Assembly: GCA_009838175.1 (NCBI GenBank)
Contig: VXSB01000020.1
Location: 1 to 56,504 of the forward strand
Direction: 5' to 3'
Length of the DNA stretch: 56,504 nucleotides
From: Chloroflexota bacterium
Lineage (GTDB): Bacteria; Chloroflexota; Dehalococcoidia; Lucifugimonadales; Lucifugimonadaceae
The translations under genes were made by a program, and so were the position numbers. Of the stretch, positions 8,701-16,911 are shown piece after piece. Each line of letters starts with the position of its first letter. Within the stretch, counting starts at the first letter, position 1. The notes below the pieces were generated by a model. It saw only the letters and a list, made by a program, of their open reading frames with translations. It was not told the DNA's origin and did no database searches.

Positions 8701-10491
8701 TTCCTCGGTTTCATCGAAGAGGTTGGGACGCCTGCCCACGGGTACCGCCATCTGGGTGACGAGTTCTTCTCGGATCGCGTCTAAAGGCGGGTTCGAGACT
8801 TGTGCGAAGTCTTGCTTGAAGTAGGCGAAAAGGCTCTGCGGTTTATCGGACAGCGCTGCCAAAGGTGCGTCGTTGCCCATCGAACCCTGTGGTTGATGCG
8901 CAGTAACGCCCATCGGACCGATCAGCATCCGGATGTCCTCTTGGGAGTATCCGAATACCATCTGCCGGAGATTGACCGTTTCTAGGTCAACATTGGGAAC
9001 GTTGGTGGCTGGTTCTAGATCGTTGAGAGTTAAGCGCTGATTGGACAGCCACTCGCCATACGGCTGGCTTGAAGCGAGATTGTCAGCGACTTCCTCAGGT
9101 TCGATGATGCGCTTCTGTTCGAAGTCGACGAGGAACATCCTGCCGGGCCGAAGTCGAGACCGGTAGCGGATCTGATCTGCGGGGATGTCCAGCACGCCAG
9201 TCTCTGAAGCCATAACTAAGACGTTGTCCGTAGTCACGGAGTATCGGAACGGCCGCAGCCCATTGCGGTCCAGTACCGCGCCGAGCATGTGGCCGTCGGT
9301 GAAGGTGATCATCGCCGGGCCATCCCACGGCTCCATTATTCCGCCGTGATACTCGTAAAAGTCCTTAACGTTTTGTGGCATCGACTCATGACCGTACCAA
9401 GCCGCCGGCATCATCATCGCCGCGGTGTGCGACACTGAGCGACCACCCATGTACACGGCCTCAAACGCGTTATCTAATGACGCAGTGTCAGATGGTTCGT
9501 CGGTTTCGCAGATGGGAAGGATATCTCGGATGTAATCGCCGAAAAGATCGGATTCGAGTGTCAACTCTCGCGCCGACATCCAGTTCCGGTTGCCACGCAC
9601 GGTGTTGATCTCGCCGTTGTGCGCCAGCATCCGGTAGGGATGTGCGAGCTTCCAGGAACCGAGCGTGTTGGTGCTGAAACGGGAGTGCACCATCGCAAAG
9701 TGCGACTCGAAATCAGGATCATTCAAATCCTTGTAGAACTCATCGGTCTGCTCGGACATCAGCATGCCCTTGTAGACGATTGTGCGCGCCGAAAGCGAAG
9801 GAACGTACCACTCGTTGAGAAGCGCGTTGACGATCTCGGATTGCTGTTCAGTTAGGGGGGTGTTTCCAGCCTGCGCTTCGATCTCGTCGATGCGCTCGCG
9901 GACGACCTTCTCCGTCGATTTTCGGATCACGTATAGGCGGCGCTCCAGCAAAGTTTCTCCTATGCCTTCGGGCGCGTTTAGGAAGAGTTGCTCGATTTTC
10001 GGCATCCGAGCTCGGGCCCATACGCCGATGGAACTTGGGTCAACCGGAACTTCCCGCCAACCAAGAGGTTCGACGCCGTGTTCTCGCGCAGAACTTTCGA
10101 GAGCATCCTTGCAGAACGAGCGCAGATCCTCGTTTTGCGGTAGGAAGCACATCGCGACTGCATATCGCAGTGCTTCGGGCAACTCGATGCCGCACTCAGA
10201 TGCCACCTTGACCATGAAGCGGTGGGGCATCTGCACAAGTACCCCGGCACCATCTCCCGTCTCGGGGTCGCAACCGCAAGCACCTCGATGGCCTAAATTG
10301 CGTAGGACTTCTAGACCTTGTTGGATGATCTGGTGTGATCGATGACCGTCGATATTCGCAACAACGCCGACGCCGCAAGCATCGTGTTCGTGGGATTTGG
10401 AGTACAGTCCCTCGTTCTCGAGACGACGAAATTCAGCGTCGCGCTCAGATGCGCGCCGCCGCATTTCACCAACTGTGTATTCCAACGTCAT
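5764..10491 (-). CDS. gltB: Glutamate synthase large subunit
   Basis: 1575 aa alpha subunit of GOGAT, making two glutamates from glutamine and 2-oxoglutarate. The N-terminal class II glutaminase would be matured before Cys39 (HDACGVGVV), leaving a 38-residue propeptide. An FMN-binding synthase domain follows. The 3Fe-4S cysteines are in CIMLRKCHLNTCSVGV at about residues 1170-1185. A glycine-rich C-terminal beta-helix (GGxxG repeats) completes the usual order and length. An internal ATG at codon 10 is an alternative start. It lies between glnA (upstream) and gltD on the same strand, giving a GS-GOGAT block. Confidence 0.97.
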   Translation of the reverse strand: MTLEYTVGEMRRRASERDAEFRRLENEGLYSKSHEHDACGVGVVANIDGHRSHQIIQQGLEVLRNLGHRGACGCDPETGDGAGVLVQMPHRFMVKVASECGIELPEALRYAVAMCFLPQNEDLRSFCKDALESSAREHGVEPLGWREVPVDPSSIGVWARARMPKIEQLFLNAPEGIGETLLERRLYVIRKSTEKVVRERIDEIEAQAGNTPLTEQQSEIVNALLNEWYVPSLSARTIVYKGMLMSEQTDEFYKDLNDPDFESHFAMVHSRFSTNTLGSWKLAHPYRMLAHNGEINTVRGNRNWMSARELTLESDLFGDYIRDILPICETDEPSDTASLDNAFEAVYMGGRSVSHTAAMMMPAAWYGHESMPQNVKDFYEYHGGIMEPWDGPAMITFTDGHMLGAVLDRNGLRPFRYSVTTDNVLVMASETGVLDIPADQIRYRSRLRPGRMFLVDFEQKRIIEPEEVADNLASSQPYGEWLSNQRLTLNDLEPATNVPNVDLETVNLRQMVFGYSQEDIRMLIGPMGVTAHQPQGSMGNDAPLAALSDKPQSLFAYFKQDFAQVSNPPLDAIREELVTQMAVPVGRRPNLFDETEEHARLLRVDHPILRNADLARIKESTNASIRAITISTLFPVTEGAQGLKSALDRIRREASDAIENGYTVLILSDRGVDSENSFIPSLLATAAVHHHLIREKTRTQADIMVESGEPREVHHFALLYGYGASGINPYLALESLASIRESVASDGTMPQQDIAEENYRKASEEGVLKTMSKMGISTLQGYLGAQIFEALGLSQDLIDEYFTWTNSRIGGIGLEEIAADAIANHVRAYPQHEIPSNLRLDLGGYYMWRATGEPHMWNPRTISLIQTASTLNSKTIYKQFEDAADEEPEGYIALRQMLDFDESKFDPIPLDEVESVNSILPRFATGAISLGSISREAHETLAIAMNRIGARSNTGEGGEDDTRYVPFDIPDSRNSAVKQVASGRFGVTTEYMVNAKDLQIKMAQGAKPGEGGEIPGHKISEYIASIRRTTPGVELISPPPHHDIYSIEDIAQLIHDLKNVNPDARVHVKLVARSGVGIIAAGISKGKGDVVLISGDSGGTGASPLSSIKHAGIPWELGVSETQQVLVANGLRDRIVVQTDGQIKTSRDVAIAALLGADEWGVATAALITMGCIMLRKCHLNTCSVGVATQDPELRAKFAGTPEAVVNYFTMLAEELRNRMAEMGFRTVNEMIGRADMLKQRDDVDHFKAKSLDLSRILVNSHPLEGDHAYQCTEQDHALELALDHKLIELTEQTIEDGGTTTVDETLEIRNRNRTVGAMMSGRISMKYGRKGLPDGSINITFKGSTGQSFGAWVVKGVTFKVFGDANDYFGKGLSGGRLVIVPPEDAKFAPEENIIIGNVALYGSTGGEAYIRGLAGERFCVRNSAVHAVVEGIGDHGCEYMTGGRVVVLGETGRNFGAGMSGGVAYVWDRDNTFEHRFNDGMADLSPLQPNSEDAEEVKAMIENHLKWTGSSVAAGVLANWDAAVHQFKKVMPRDYARILLEREEAKLALVPDEVEFSRNGGAVSEPVLAGRTV

Positions 10492-10568
10492 CGACCCTCG
10501 TTTCAGGCAAGGTCAAACTTGAATCTTAATATCGCGACCGTTTCCGCGTAGAAGGGTGTTTCCAACCG

Positions 10569-11996
10569 TTAAAGGATGTCGAGGTATCGGTTGGTTTCGA
10601 AGTCGGTCACCGATCGATTGAACTCGTCCCATTCAAGGTATTTGTTTTGGCAGAAGCTATCAACTGCTCGATCGCCAATGTGCTTTCTCAAGAGTTCGCT
10701 TTTCTCGGCGATCGCGACTGCTTCCTGCAATGATCTTGGCAACCTGGGCAATGAATGAGCATCGCCGTTGCCGCCGTCTTCGATCGGGTTGGACAAAGGA
10801 TAGTCCTTCTCGATGCCTTCCAAACCGGCCGCCAACATCGCGGTAAAGGCGAGATATGGGTTGCAAGCCGCGTCTGGGGCACGATACTCTACTCGCATGC
10901 TTGCTTCCTGACCTGGCCGATACGCGGGTACTCGGATCAGATCGTTCATGTTTCCTGATGTCCACGACGCGAAAATCGGGGCTTCTGAACCGGGTACCAG
11001 GCGTTTGTAGCTGTTAACCCATTGGTTTGTGATCGCGGTTATCTCAGGTGCATGGCGAACAAGCCCAGCGATAAATCGCCGACCAATGTCCGACAGATGG
11101 AATTGGTCTTCTTCGGCCGCGTAGAAAGCGTTGTCGTCGCCGCTGAACAGCGACATGTGAGTGTGCATACCGGAGCCCGGACGGTCTGAGAACGGCTGTG
11201 GCATGAAGGTCGCATGCCCGCCTTTTCGCGCTGCCAGTTCCTTGACGACCACGCGGTAGGTGACCACGGAATCTGCCATAGTGAGGGCGTTCGTGTGGCG
11301 TAGGTCGATCTCATGCTGTCCTTGGCCAACCTCATGATGGCTATGCTTGACGGGTATTCCCATCTTTTCCAATGCCAACACAACCTCGCGGCGTAGTTCG
11401 GCGCCACCAATATCCGGCGAAGTTTGATCAAAGTAGCGATTTACGCGATTGAGACGAACCGTCAGATCTGAGGCAGAGGAGTTTCCGCTGATCGTCGCGT
11501 CGGCTCGTCCGCCGAAATTGTTGCGATATTCGCTGATATCGTCGGCGTAAAAGAACTCGAGTTCTGGAGCGACGTAAAAGTTGTAGCCGAGTTTGCGTGC
11601 TCGACGTATGACGCTTCTTAATATGTGCCTGCCGTCTGTCGCGAGTGGTTGACGATCTGGTGTGCTCAGGTCGCAAAACATGCTCGCGACAGCGTCTTGG
11701 CTTGGACGCCAAGGAAGGATCTGCCACGTAGTCGGGTCCGGAACAGCCACGGTGTCGGTCTCGTCGCTGCGCGCCAAACCGTCGATCACAGCACCGTCGA
11801 AACTGGCGCCGGAATTTAAAACGTGCTCTAGCTCATCAATGGTTACCGCAAACCCTTTGACCGTGCCCAGAATGTCAGTGAACCACAATCGAACGAAGCG
11901 AACGTCCTGTTGATTCGCAGACCGCAGGACGAACTCTTTTGCCTCATCGTCGGCAGACGAAGTGGTTGCCGCAGGGGTTGAAGTGATTTGGGCCAT
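10569..11996 (-). CDS. glnA: Type I glutamine synthetase family protein
   Basis: 475 aa. Expected reaction: ATP-dependent amidation of glutamate to glutamine. An N-terminal beta-grasp region (about 25-125) contains GASFDGAVIDGLARSDETD, the counterpart of the usual FDGSSIxGFxxIxxSD. The catalytic domain shows ELEFF, HHEVGQGQHEIDL and HATFMPQPFSDRPGSGMHTHMS, which carry the metal and substrate ligands. The NLYDLP-type adenylylation site of GSI-beta enzymes is absent, so control by adenylyltransferase is unlikely. The poly-Ala/Thr N-terminus of about 20 residues is variable. It sits upstream of gltBD and downstream of the GlnR-like gene. The slightly divergent FDG motif leaves room for a gamma-glutamylamine-type ligase. 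Confidence 0.88.
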   Translation of the reverse strand: MAQITSTPAATTSSADDEAKEFVLRSANQQDVRFVRLWFTDILGTVKGFAVTIDELEHVLNSGASFDGAVIDGLARSDETDTVAVPDPTTWQILPWRPSQDAVASMFCDLSTPDRQPLATDGRHILRSVIRRARKLGYNFYVAPELEFFYADDISEYRNNFGGRADATISGNSSASDLTVRLNRVNRYFDQTSPDIGGAELRREVVLALEKMGIPVKHSHHEVGQGQHEIDLRHTNALTMADSVVTYRVVVKELAARKGGHATFMPQPFSDRPGSGMHTHMSLFSGDDNAFYAAEEDQFHLSDIGRRFIAGLVRHAPEITAITNQWVNSYKRLVPGSEAPIFASWTSGNMNDLIRVPAYRPGQEASMRVEYRAPDAACNPYLAFTAMLAAGLEGIEKDYPLSNPIEDGGNGDAHSLPRLPRSLQEAVAIAEKSELLRKHIGDRAVDSFCQNKYLEWDEFNRSVTDFETNRYLDIL

Positions 11997-12027
11997 TTGA
12001 GGTCAGATGCTGATCCAATATTTCCAA

Positions 12028-12056
12028 CTGATACGCGAGTGAATGTTCTGGTTCAA
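12028..12056 (-). promoter_or_regulatory. Candidate glnA promoter
   Basis: On the minus strand TTGAAC (12051-12056) is separated by exactly 17 bp from TATCAG (12028-12033), about 32 bp upstream of the glnA ATG. Each hexamer matches consensus at 4 of 6 positions. Confidence 0.4.
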
Positions 12057-12090
12057 TTCTTGAGGTTTTGGTCTTCCCAGTAGCGAACAC

Positions 12091-12100
12091 TGAGCGCTCA
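12091..12100. promoter_or_regulatory. Palindrome upstream of the glnA promoter, candidate operator
   Basis: TGAGCGCTCA is a perfect 10-bp palindrome about 35 bp upstream of the candidate glnA -35 box, within the 152-bp gap between glnA and the GlnR-like gene. Its position suits an activator or repressor site; the binding protein is unknown. Confidence 0.3.
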
Positions 12101-12148
12101 ATTGCCCTAAACCGCATCGATCAGAAGACACCAATTTTACCAGATTGG

Positions 12149-12868
12149 TCAGGCTACAGAAACTGGTTCTCGAGCGCCGCCGTTGTTCGTATTCACGTGT
12201 ACATCCGGAGTGCTGAAGCGGTACCCGACGCGCCACATCGTTTCGATCACACTGTGGCTCACGTCGTCCAATTTGCTCCGCAATCTGCGAACATGCACAT
12301 CGACGGTGCGGGTACCGCCAAAATAGTCGTCTCCCCATATGCGATTCAAAATATCTTCGCGCCGGAATACGCGTCCTGGATTCGATGCAAACAGCTTCAG
12401 GAGCTCGTACTCCTTGTAAGTGAGTTCTATGTTTCGACCGTTAAGAGAAACAGCAAAACTGTTCACGTCGATAGTCAGGTCACCGTGCACGATCTTGGGT
12501 GCTGATTGGATTGTGGCCCGTGCTTTGACCGTTTTGATGCGCGCTCTCACCTCGTGCACAGTTGGAGGGTTGAAACACAGTTCGATGTATCCCGAATTGA
12601 ATTCGAATAGTTCTGCTATCGAATCGTCGGCGATTGCTACAACCGGCGTGCCCTTGGAGGCGATGTCGTTCGACAGCGCTACCGGGAACGAGATTGAGGA
12701 TCCTAAACACCAGACTAGGGCTACCTCGTCACGTCGAGGCGAAGTCATGGCGTCATTCAACGCTGGTTCGGCATGGAAGAATTCCAGCGAATGATCTTCG
12801 TAACGCAATTCGTCGATCAGCGCCATTGCGTGTGGATCTGAAAACCCGAAAAGGACGAGGGCTGTCAT
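12149..12868 (-). CDS. GlnR-like orphan response regulator (OmpR/PhoB-type winged helix)
   Basis: 239 aa. Residues about 1-115 form a CheY-like receiver that has lost its active site. The phosphoacceptor position falls in VALVWCLG (no Asp), and the conserved Lys of the K-P motif is replaced in CFNPP. Residues about 125-222 are a clear OmpR/PhoB DNA-binding domain (ELTYKEYELLKLFASNPGRVF, with WGDDYFGGTRTVDVHVRRLR and the ETMWRVGYRF hairpin). No kinase gene is adjacent. This matches the design of actinobacterial GlnR, an unphosphorylated nitrogen regulator. The position just upstream of glnA-gltBD supports that role, but it is inferred. It diverges from rpsL. Confidence 0.85.
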   Translation of the reverse strand: MTALVLFGFSDPHAMALIDELRYEDHSLEFFHAEPALNDAMTSPRRDEVALVWCLGSSISFPVALSNDIASKGTPVVAIADDSIAELFEFNSGYIELCFNPPTVHEVRARIKTVKARATIQSAPKIVHGDLTIDVNSFAVSLNGRNIELTYKEYELLKLFASNPGRVFRREDILNRIWGDDYFGGTRTVDVHVRRLRSKLDDVSHSVIETMWRVGYRFSTPDVHVNTNNGGAREPVSVA

Positions 12869-12986
12869 GCCGTGTTGGTGAAGTTTACGTTGCGCGCGGC
12901 AAACTCATTGTGATTGATTGATGCGTTCAGGATATTACAGGCGGATCGGTACTCGAAATTCAGTGCTCAACATGGCGCTGGGAAGG

Positions 12987-13015
12987 TTGACGATGAACGC
13001 TAGGATTTGTATGAT
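12987..13015 (+). promoter_or_regulatory. Promoter for the ribosomal superoperon
   Basis: TTGACG (12987-12992), a 17-bp spacer and TATGAT (13010-13015) give a near-consensus sigma70-type promoter. The predicted start near 13022 leaves a leader of about 87 nt before rpsL. No competing strong promoter is seen in the gap shared with the divergent regulator gene. Confidence 0.7.
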
Positions 13016-13108
13016 TTATCGTTTAGCAGTTGTAGCGCAACGGCGGTTCGCATAGTCGCGCGGACTGGGAAATACGTTACGTTGCAAGTCTGACAATTGG
13101 AGATTGCG

Positions 13109-13525
13109 TTGCCGACGCTCAATCAACTGGTAAGAAACCCGCGGAAGCGGACTCGCAAAAAGCCGAAGACACCGGCGTTGCGAGCGATCCGCAACTCGTT
13201 CACGGGACGGACCCGCGAACTACAGAAGGGTTCGCCTCAAAAAGCTGGCGTCTGCTTGCAAGTTCGCACAGTCACCCCGAAGAAGCCGAACTCTGCGCTT
13301 CGAAAAGTGGCTCGAGTGCGCCTCTCCAACAACGTCGAAGTCACGGCCTACATCCCCGGCGAGGGGCACAACCTGCAAGAGCACTCAGTGGTTCTGATCC
13401 GAGGCGGCAGAGTACGGGACTTGCCCGGTGTCCGATACCACGTCATTCGTGGAACAAAGGACACGGAGGGCGTAGAAGGCCGACGGCGCGGTCGTAGCAA
13501 ATACGGGACTCCGCGTGGAGTGTAA
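13109..13525 (+). CDS. rpsL: 30S ribosomal protein S12
   Basis: 138 aa decoding-centre protein. I place the start at TTG 13109, giving MPTLNQLV, the family's normal N-terminus, with GGAG at 13099-13102 six bases upstream. An upstream TTG at 13097 would add four residues and destroy that spacing. The streptomycin-region loop [12 protein letters not shown] begins at residue 56 with both lysines present, and [10 protein letters not shown] is intact. A basic stretch ([14 protein letters not shown]) between the N-terminal arm and the core is longer than in E. coli. It is the first gene of the superoperon. Confidence 0.97.
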   Translation: MPTLNQLVRNPRKRTRKKPKTPALRAIRNSFTGRTRELQKGSPQKAGVCLQVRTVTPKKPNSALRKVARVRLSNNVEVTAYIPGEGHNLQEHSVVLIRGGRVRDLPGVRYHVIRGTKDTEGVEGRRRGRSKYGTPRGV

Positions 13526-13762
13526 TCGGGGTGGTGGGTATATAATTTGTTGCTGAATTCGTAGCAGCTTGGTCAAACGGAGCATGTGCGAACCTATGAT
13601 TCGCCGAAATCCGTAACGTCCGATTTGCTGACAAAACCCTCGATCACGAAACAACGTCAAAACGCGACGATTTCGAGACTGACCCGAATTCGCATCGACG
13701 CCCGGACTGGATAAACATCGTTTCACTGACACGTATCGCAACAACCGCGAAGCGAACTCAAG

Positions 13763-14233
13763 ATGGCAAGAAGACGCAGAGCCGAACGGCGCCTCACACA
13801 ACCAGACCCTCGCTATGGTAGCGAGGAGCTTGCGCGGTTCATAAACCGTGTGATGATGGGCGGCAAAAAGAGCACCGCACGCCGCGCGGTCTACGACGCC
13901 CTTCAAATGCTTGGCGACCGATTGAACATGAACGCTCTGGAGGCTTTTGAACAGGCAATGGCAAATGCCACGCCTTTATTGGAAGTTCGGCCGAGGCGTG
14001 TGGGCGGTGCGACGTACCAGGTGCCAAATGAGGTTCGTCCTGAGAGGCGTGAAGCGTTGGCACAGCGCTGGCTAGTCGCCGCAGCGCGTGCGCGTAAAGG
14101 TCAGCCGATAGCGCGGAAATTGTTCACGGAATTGTTGGACGCCGCCAACAACACCGGTGCGGCGGTGCGGCGAAAAGACGAGTTGCAGAGAATGGCTGAA
14201 GCTAACCGGGCTTATGCCCACTTCAGATGGTAG
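13763..14233 (+). CDS. rpsG: 30S ribosomal protein S7
   Basis: 156 aa primary 16S-binding protein that nucleates the 30S head. The N-terminus (MARRRRAERR) and KLFTELLDAANNTGAAVRRKDELQRMAEANRAYAHFRW-type C-terminal half are typical, as is the length. A 237-bp gap separates it from rpsL, unusually large for this pair. The gap holds TATAAT at 13541-13546 without a matching -35, so a minor internal promoter is possible. No gene was found in the gap. Confidence 0.97.
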   Translation: MARRRRAERRLTQPDPRYGSEELARFINRVMMGGKKSTARRAVYDALQMLGDRLNMNALEAFEQAMANATPLLEVRPRRVGGATYQVPNEVRPERREALAQRWLVAAARARKGQPIARKLFTELLDAANNTGAAVRRKDELQRMAEANRAYAHFRW

Positions 14234-14378
14234 ATGGAGATTGCTGGCGTTGATCGATGGATTGGCGAGTAACAGACGGATAGGAAGTCAAGACGAGTCG
14301 CTCGGATGCGCGAAAGCTTGTGAGTTTTGAGTTTAAACATCGGCGACTGTTGGCCCTGAAATCTGGCATCAAGAGGCG

Positions 14379-16535
14379 ATGACCACGAAATTGAAAAATC
14401 CAGCCACTTCTGAAACCGCTGCGCACTCTGGCGGAGATGACCTCCGAAAACTGCGCAACACCGGTTTTATAGCGCACGTCGATGCCGGAAAGACGACTGT
14501 GAGCGAAAGCGTCCTCTACTTCACAGGCGAAACCTACAAGATCGGCCGGGTGGACGATGGCACAGCGCTCTTGGACTACATGCCTCAAGAACGCGAACGC
14601 GGCATCACCATCACAGCGGCCGCCCAGAATGTCTTGTGGCAGGACCATCAGATAAACATCATTGATACCCCCGGACACGTCGATTTCACAGCCGAGGTAG
14701 AGCGTAGCCTTCGAGTATTGGACGGCGTGACCGTCGTGCTCGACTCTGTCGCTGGCGTCCAGGCTCAGTCGTTGACTGTTTGGCGGCAGGCTGACAAGCA
14801 CCACGTCCCAAGGATCGTGTTCGTCAACAAGATGGACCGCATCGGTGCGAATTTCGAATACGCGGTGTCGACGCTGACCAACAGACTATACGCGAACGCA
14901 GTTCCGATACAGATACCGATCGGGCAAGAAGCCGATTTCCAAGGCGTGATCGACCTGGTTGAGATGCGGGCCTACTACTACGAGTGGACCGATCCTTCTG
15001 CAGAGGTCGACAGAAGCGGACGGCTCGAACCTCGCGAGGCCGATGTCCCCGCTGACTTCCTTGAACAAGCCAACGCCGCCCGTGAAGAACTCGTGGCGAA
15101 GGTTGCCGAATTCGACGACGATCTCGCTGAGCTCTATTTGATGGGCGAAGAAGTGCCCGCGGACATGCTCAAAGCATCGATCCGGAAGGCGACGATCGAA
15201 TTGGATATCTTCCCGGTTCTAGCAGGAGCTGCGCTTCGACACCGCGGAACGCATCAACTTCTAGACGCGGTGTTGGACTACCTACCGTCTCCAATGGATT
15301 TGCCGCCGGCCGTCGGTTTCGAACCGCTACATCCTGACAAGCAAATCGAGCGCCAGCCGAACAATGATGAACCACTCAGCGCACTCGCGTTCAAGGTCAT
15401 ATCTGATGAACACGCAGGACGGTTGATTTTTTTGCGTGTCTACTCCGGCGTCCTAAGGCGAGGAATGTCGGTCTATAACCCGTCAACTCGCGGTCGCGAG
15501 CGTATCGGTCGCCTCCTCCGAATGCGCGCCGATGTTCGTGAACCGGTCGACGAGGCAGGAGCGGGCGAAATTGTAGCCGCGATCGGCCTGAAATCTACCA
15601 AGACTGGTCACACGTTGTGTGCCGTCAACGCGCCGGTAGCGATGGCACAGATCGATTTCCCCGAACCGGTGTTGTCGATCTCGATAGAACCCGAAAGCCG
15701 CAATGACAAGGACAAGTTGACAGCGACGCTGATGAAGTTGGTCGACGAAGATCCGACGTTGATTCTCTCCACTGATGACGAGAGCGGCCAACTCCTCCTT
15801 GCAGGCATGGGTGAGCTGCATCTCGAGATCATCCTAGATCGCATGAAGCTCGAGTACGGCGTTTCCTGCAACCGTGGGCGACCAAGAGTGGCGTATCGCG
15901 AAACGATCGGAACAACTGCCGAAGCGGAAGGCCGATTTGTTCGCCAGACCGGTGGACGCGGTCAGTACGGTGTCTGTTCATTGCGTATCGAACCGCTGCC
16001 GCGTGGTTCGGGTCTCGAATTTGAGAGCGAGATCACTGGCGCTACGCTAAGCACCGAGTGGTACTCCGCAATCGAAAAGGGTTTCCGTGAAGCCACCGCT
16101 TCGGGTGTAGTCGCTGGATATCCGGTAGTCGATGTCAAAGCCGTTCTCACCGACGGTGCCCAACACGACACCGACTCATCCGAACTCGCCTTCCTGATCG
16201 CCGGTTCGTTGGCGTTCAAGGCCGCGATGCACAAAGCCTCGCCTCAGCTTCTCGAACCGATTATGCGGCAGGAAGTTGTGATGCCGGCTGAAATGCTAGG
16301 AACCGTCATCGGCGATCTGAACTCGCGCCGTGCCAAGATCCAATCGATGGAGACTGTGGAGCCCAAGCCTGGACAGGCGGGAATCGGAAGCGTCATGGCC
16401 TACGTTCCGCTGTCCGAGACTTTTAATTACTCTACGGATCTTCGTTCGCTGACGTCAGGCTTCGGCGATTTCAACATGGAGTTGGATCACTACGGCGTAA
16501 TGCCTAAGCATGTTTTGGAATCTTTGGAGAGATAG
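14379..16535 (+). CDS. fusA: Elongation factor G
   Basis: 718 aa translocation GTPase. Domain I shows the P-loop AHVDAGKTT (32-40), the switch segment RERGITIT (72-79), DTPGHVDF and NKMD. Domains II-V follow in normal order, including the domain IV segment GGRGQYG and a C-terminal NYSTDLRSLTSG. About 20 residues precede the usual N-terminus. AGAGG lies close before the ATG. The gene is followed 11 bp later by rpsJ; tuf, normally next, is missing. Confidence 0.97.
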   Translation: MTTKLKNPATSETAAHSGGDDLRKLRNTGFIAHVDAGKTTVSESVLYFTGETYKIGRVDDGTALLDYMPQERERGITITAAAQNVLWQDHQINIIDTPGHVDFTAEVERSLRVLDGVTVVLDSVAGVQAQSLTVWRQADKHHVPRIVFVNKMDRIGANFEYAVSTLTNRLYANAVPIQIPIGQEADFQGVIDLVEMRAYYYEWTDPSAEVDRSGRLEPREADVPADFLEQANAAREELVAKVAEFDDDLAELYLMGEEVPADMLKASIRKATIELDIFPVLAGAALRHRGTHQLLDAVLDYLPSPMDLPPAVGFEPLHPDKQIERQPNNDEPLSALAFKVISDEHAGRLIFLRVYSGVLRRGMSVYNPSTRGRERIGRLLRMRADVREPVDEAGAGEIVAAIGLKSTKTGHTLCAVNAPVAMAQIDFPEPVLSISIEPESRNDKDKLTATLMKLVDEDPTLILSTDDESGQLLLAGMGELHLEIILDRMKLEYGVSCNRGRPRVAYRETIGTTAEAEGRFVRQTGGRGQYGVCSLRIEPLPRGSGLEFESEITGATLSTEWYSAIEKGFREATASGVVAGYPVVDVKAVLTDGAQHDTDSSELAFLIAGSLAFKAAMHKASPQLLEPIMRQEVVMPAEMLGTVIGDLNSRRAKIQSMETVEPKPGQAGIGSVMAYVPLSETFNYSTDLRSLTSGFGDFNMELDHYGVMPKHVLESLER

Positions 16536-16546
16536 GCAAAATTACT

Positions 16547-16861
16547 ATGGCGACAGGCAAGATGCGAATCATGCTGCGGGGCTACGATGCTCCGTTGTTG
16601 GAGCAGGCTACGGAGCAGATCCTAGACGCTGCAACTCGGACAGGCGCGCAAATTTCAGGTCCGGTCCCGATGCCTACTCGCCGCCGCCGTTTCACGGTGA
16701 TCCGATCGCCGCACATCACCAAAGATTCCCGCGAACATTTCGAACTCTGGCTCCACAAGCGACTAGTCGACATCGTAGAACCAAGCTCCAAGACGATGGA
16801 CGTGCTCCAACGATTAAACGTCCCGAATGGCGTGGAGGTTAGCGTAAAGGTAATTCAATAG
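16547..16861 (+). CDS. rpsJ: 30S ribosomal protein S10
   Basis: 104 aa head protein of the 30S subunit; in many bacteria it also serves as NusE in antitermination. The core IMLRGYDAPLLEQA and GPVPMPTRRRRFTVIRSPH are diagnostic, and length is normal. It starts 11 bp after fusA and opens the S10 gene order (S10-L3-L4-L23-L2-S19-L22-S3-L16-L29-S17). Confidence 0.97.
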   Translation: MATGKMRIMLRGYDAPLLEQATEQILDAATRTGAQISGPVPMPTRRRRFTVIRSPHITKDSREHFELWLHKRLVDIVEPSSKTMDVLQRLNVPNGVEVSVKVIQ

Positions 16862-16911
16862 AGCCACAGCTACCCAAACAGGGAGCTCGGCTTTTTGATC
16901 TGAACAGCGAG

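Noticed and set aside
13526-13762. Small gene between rpsL and rpsG
   Set aside because: Frames are short or lack starts and ribosome sites; only an isolated TATAAT is notable.
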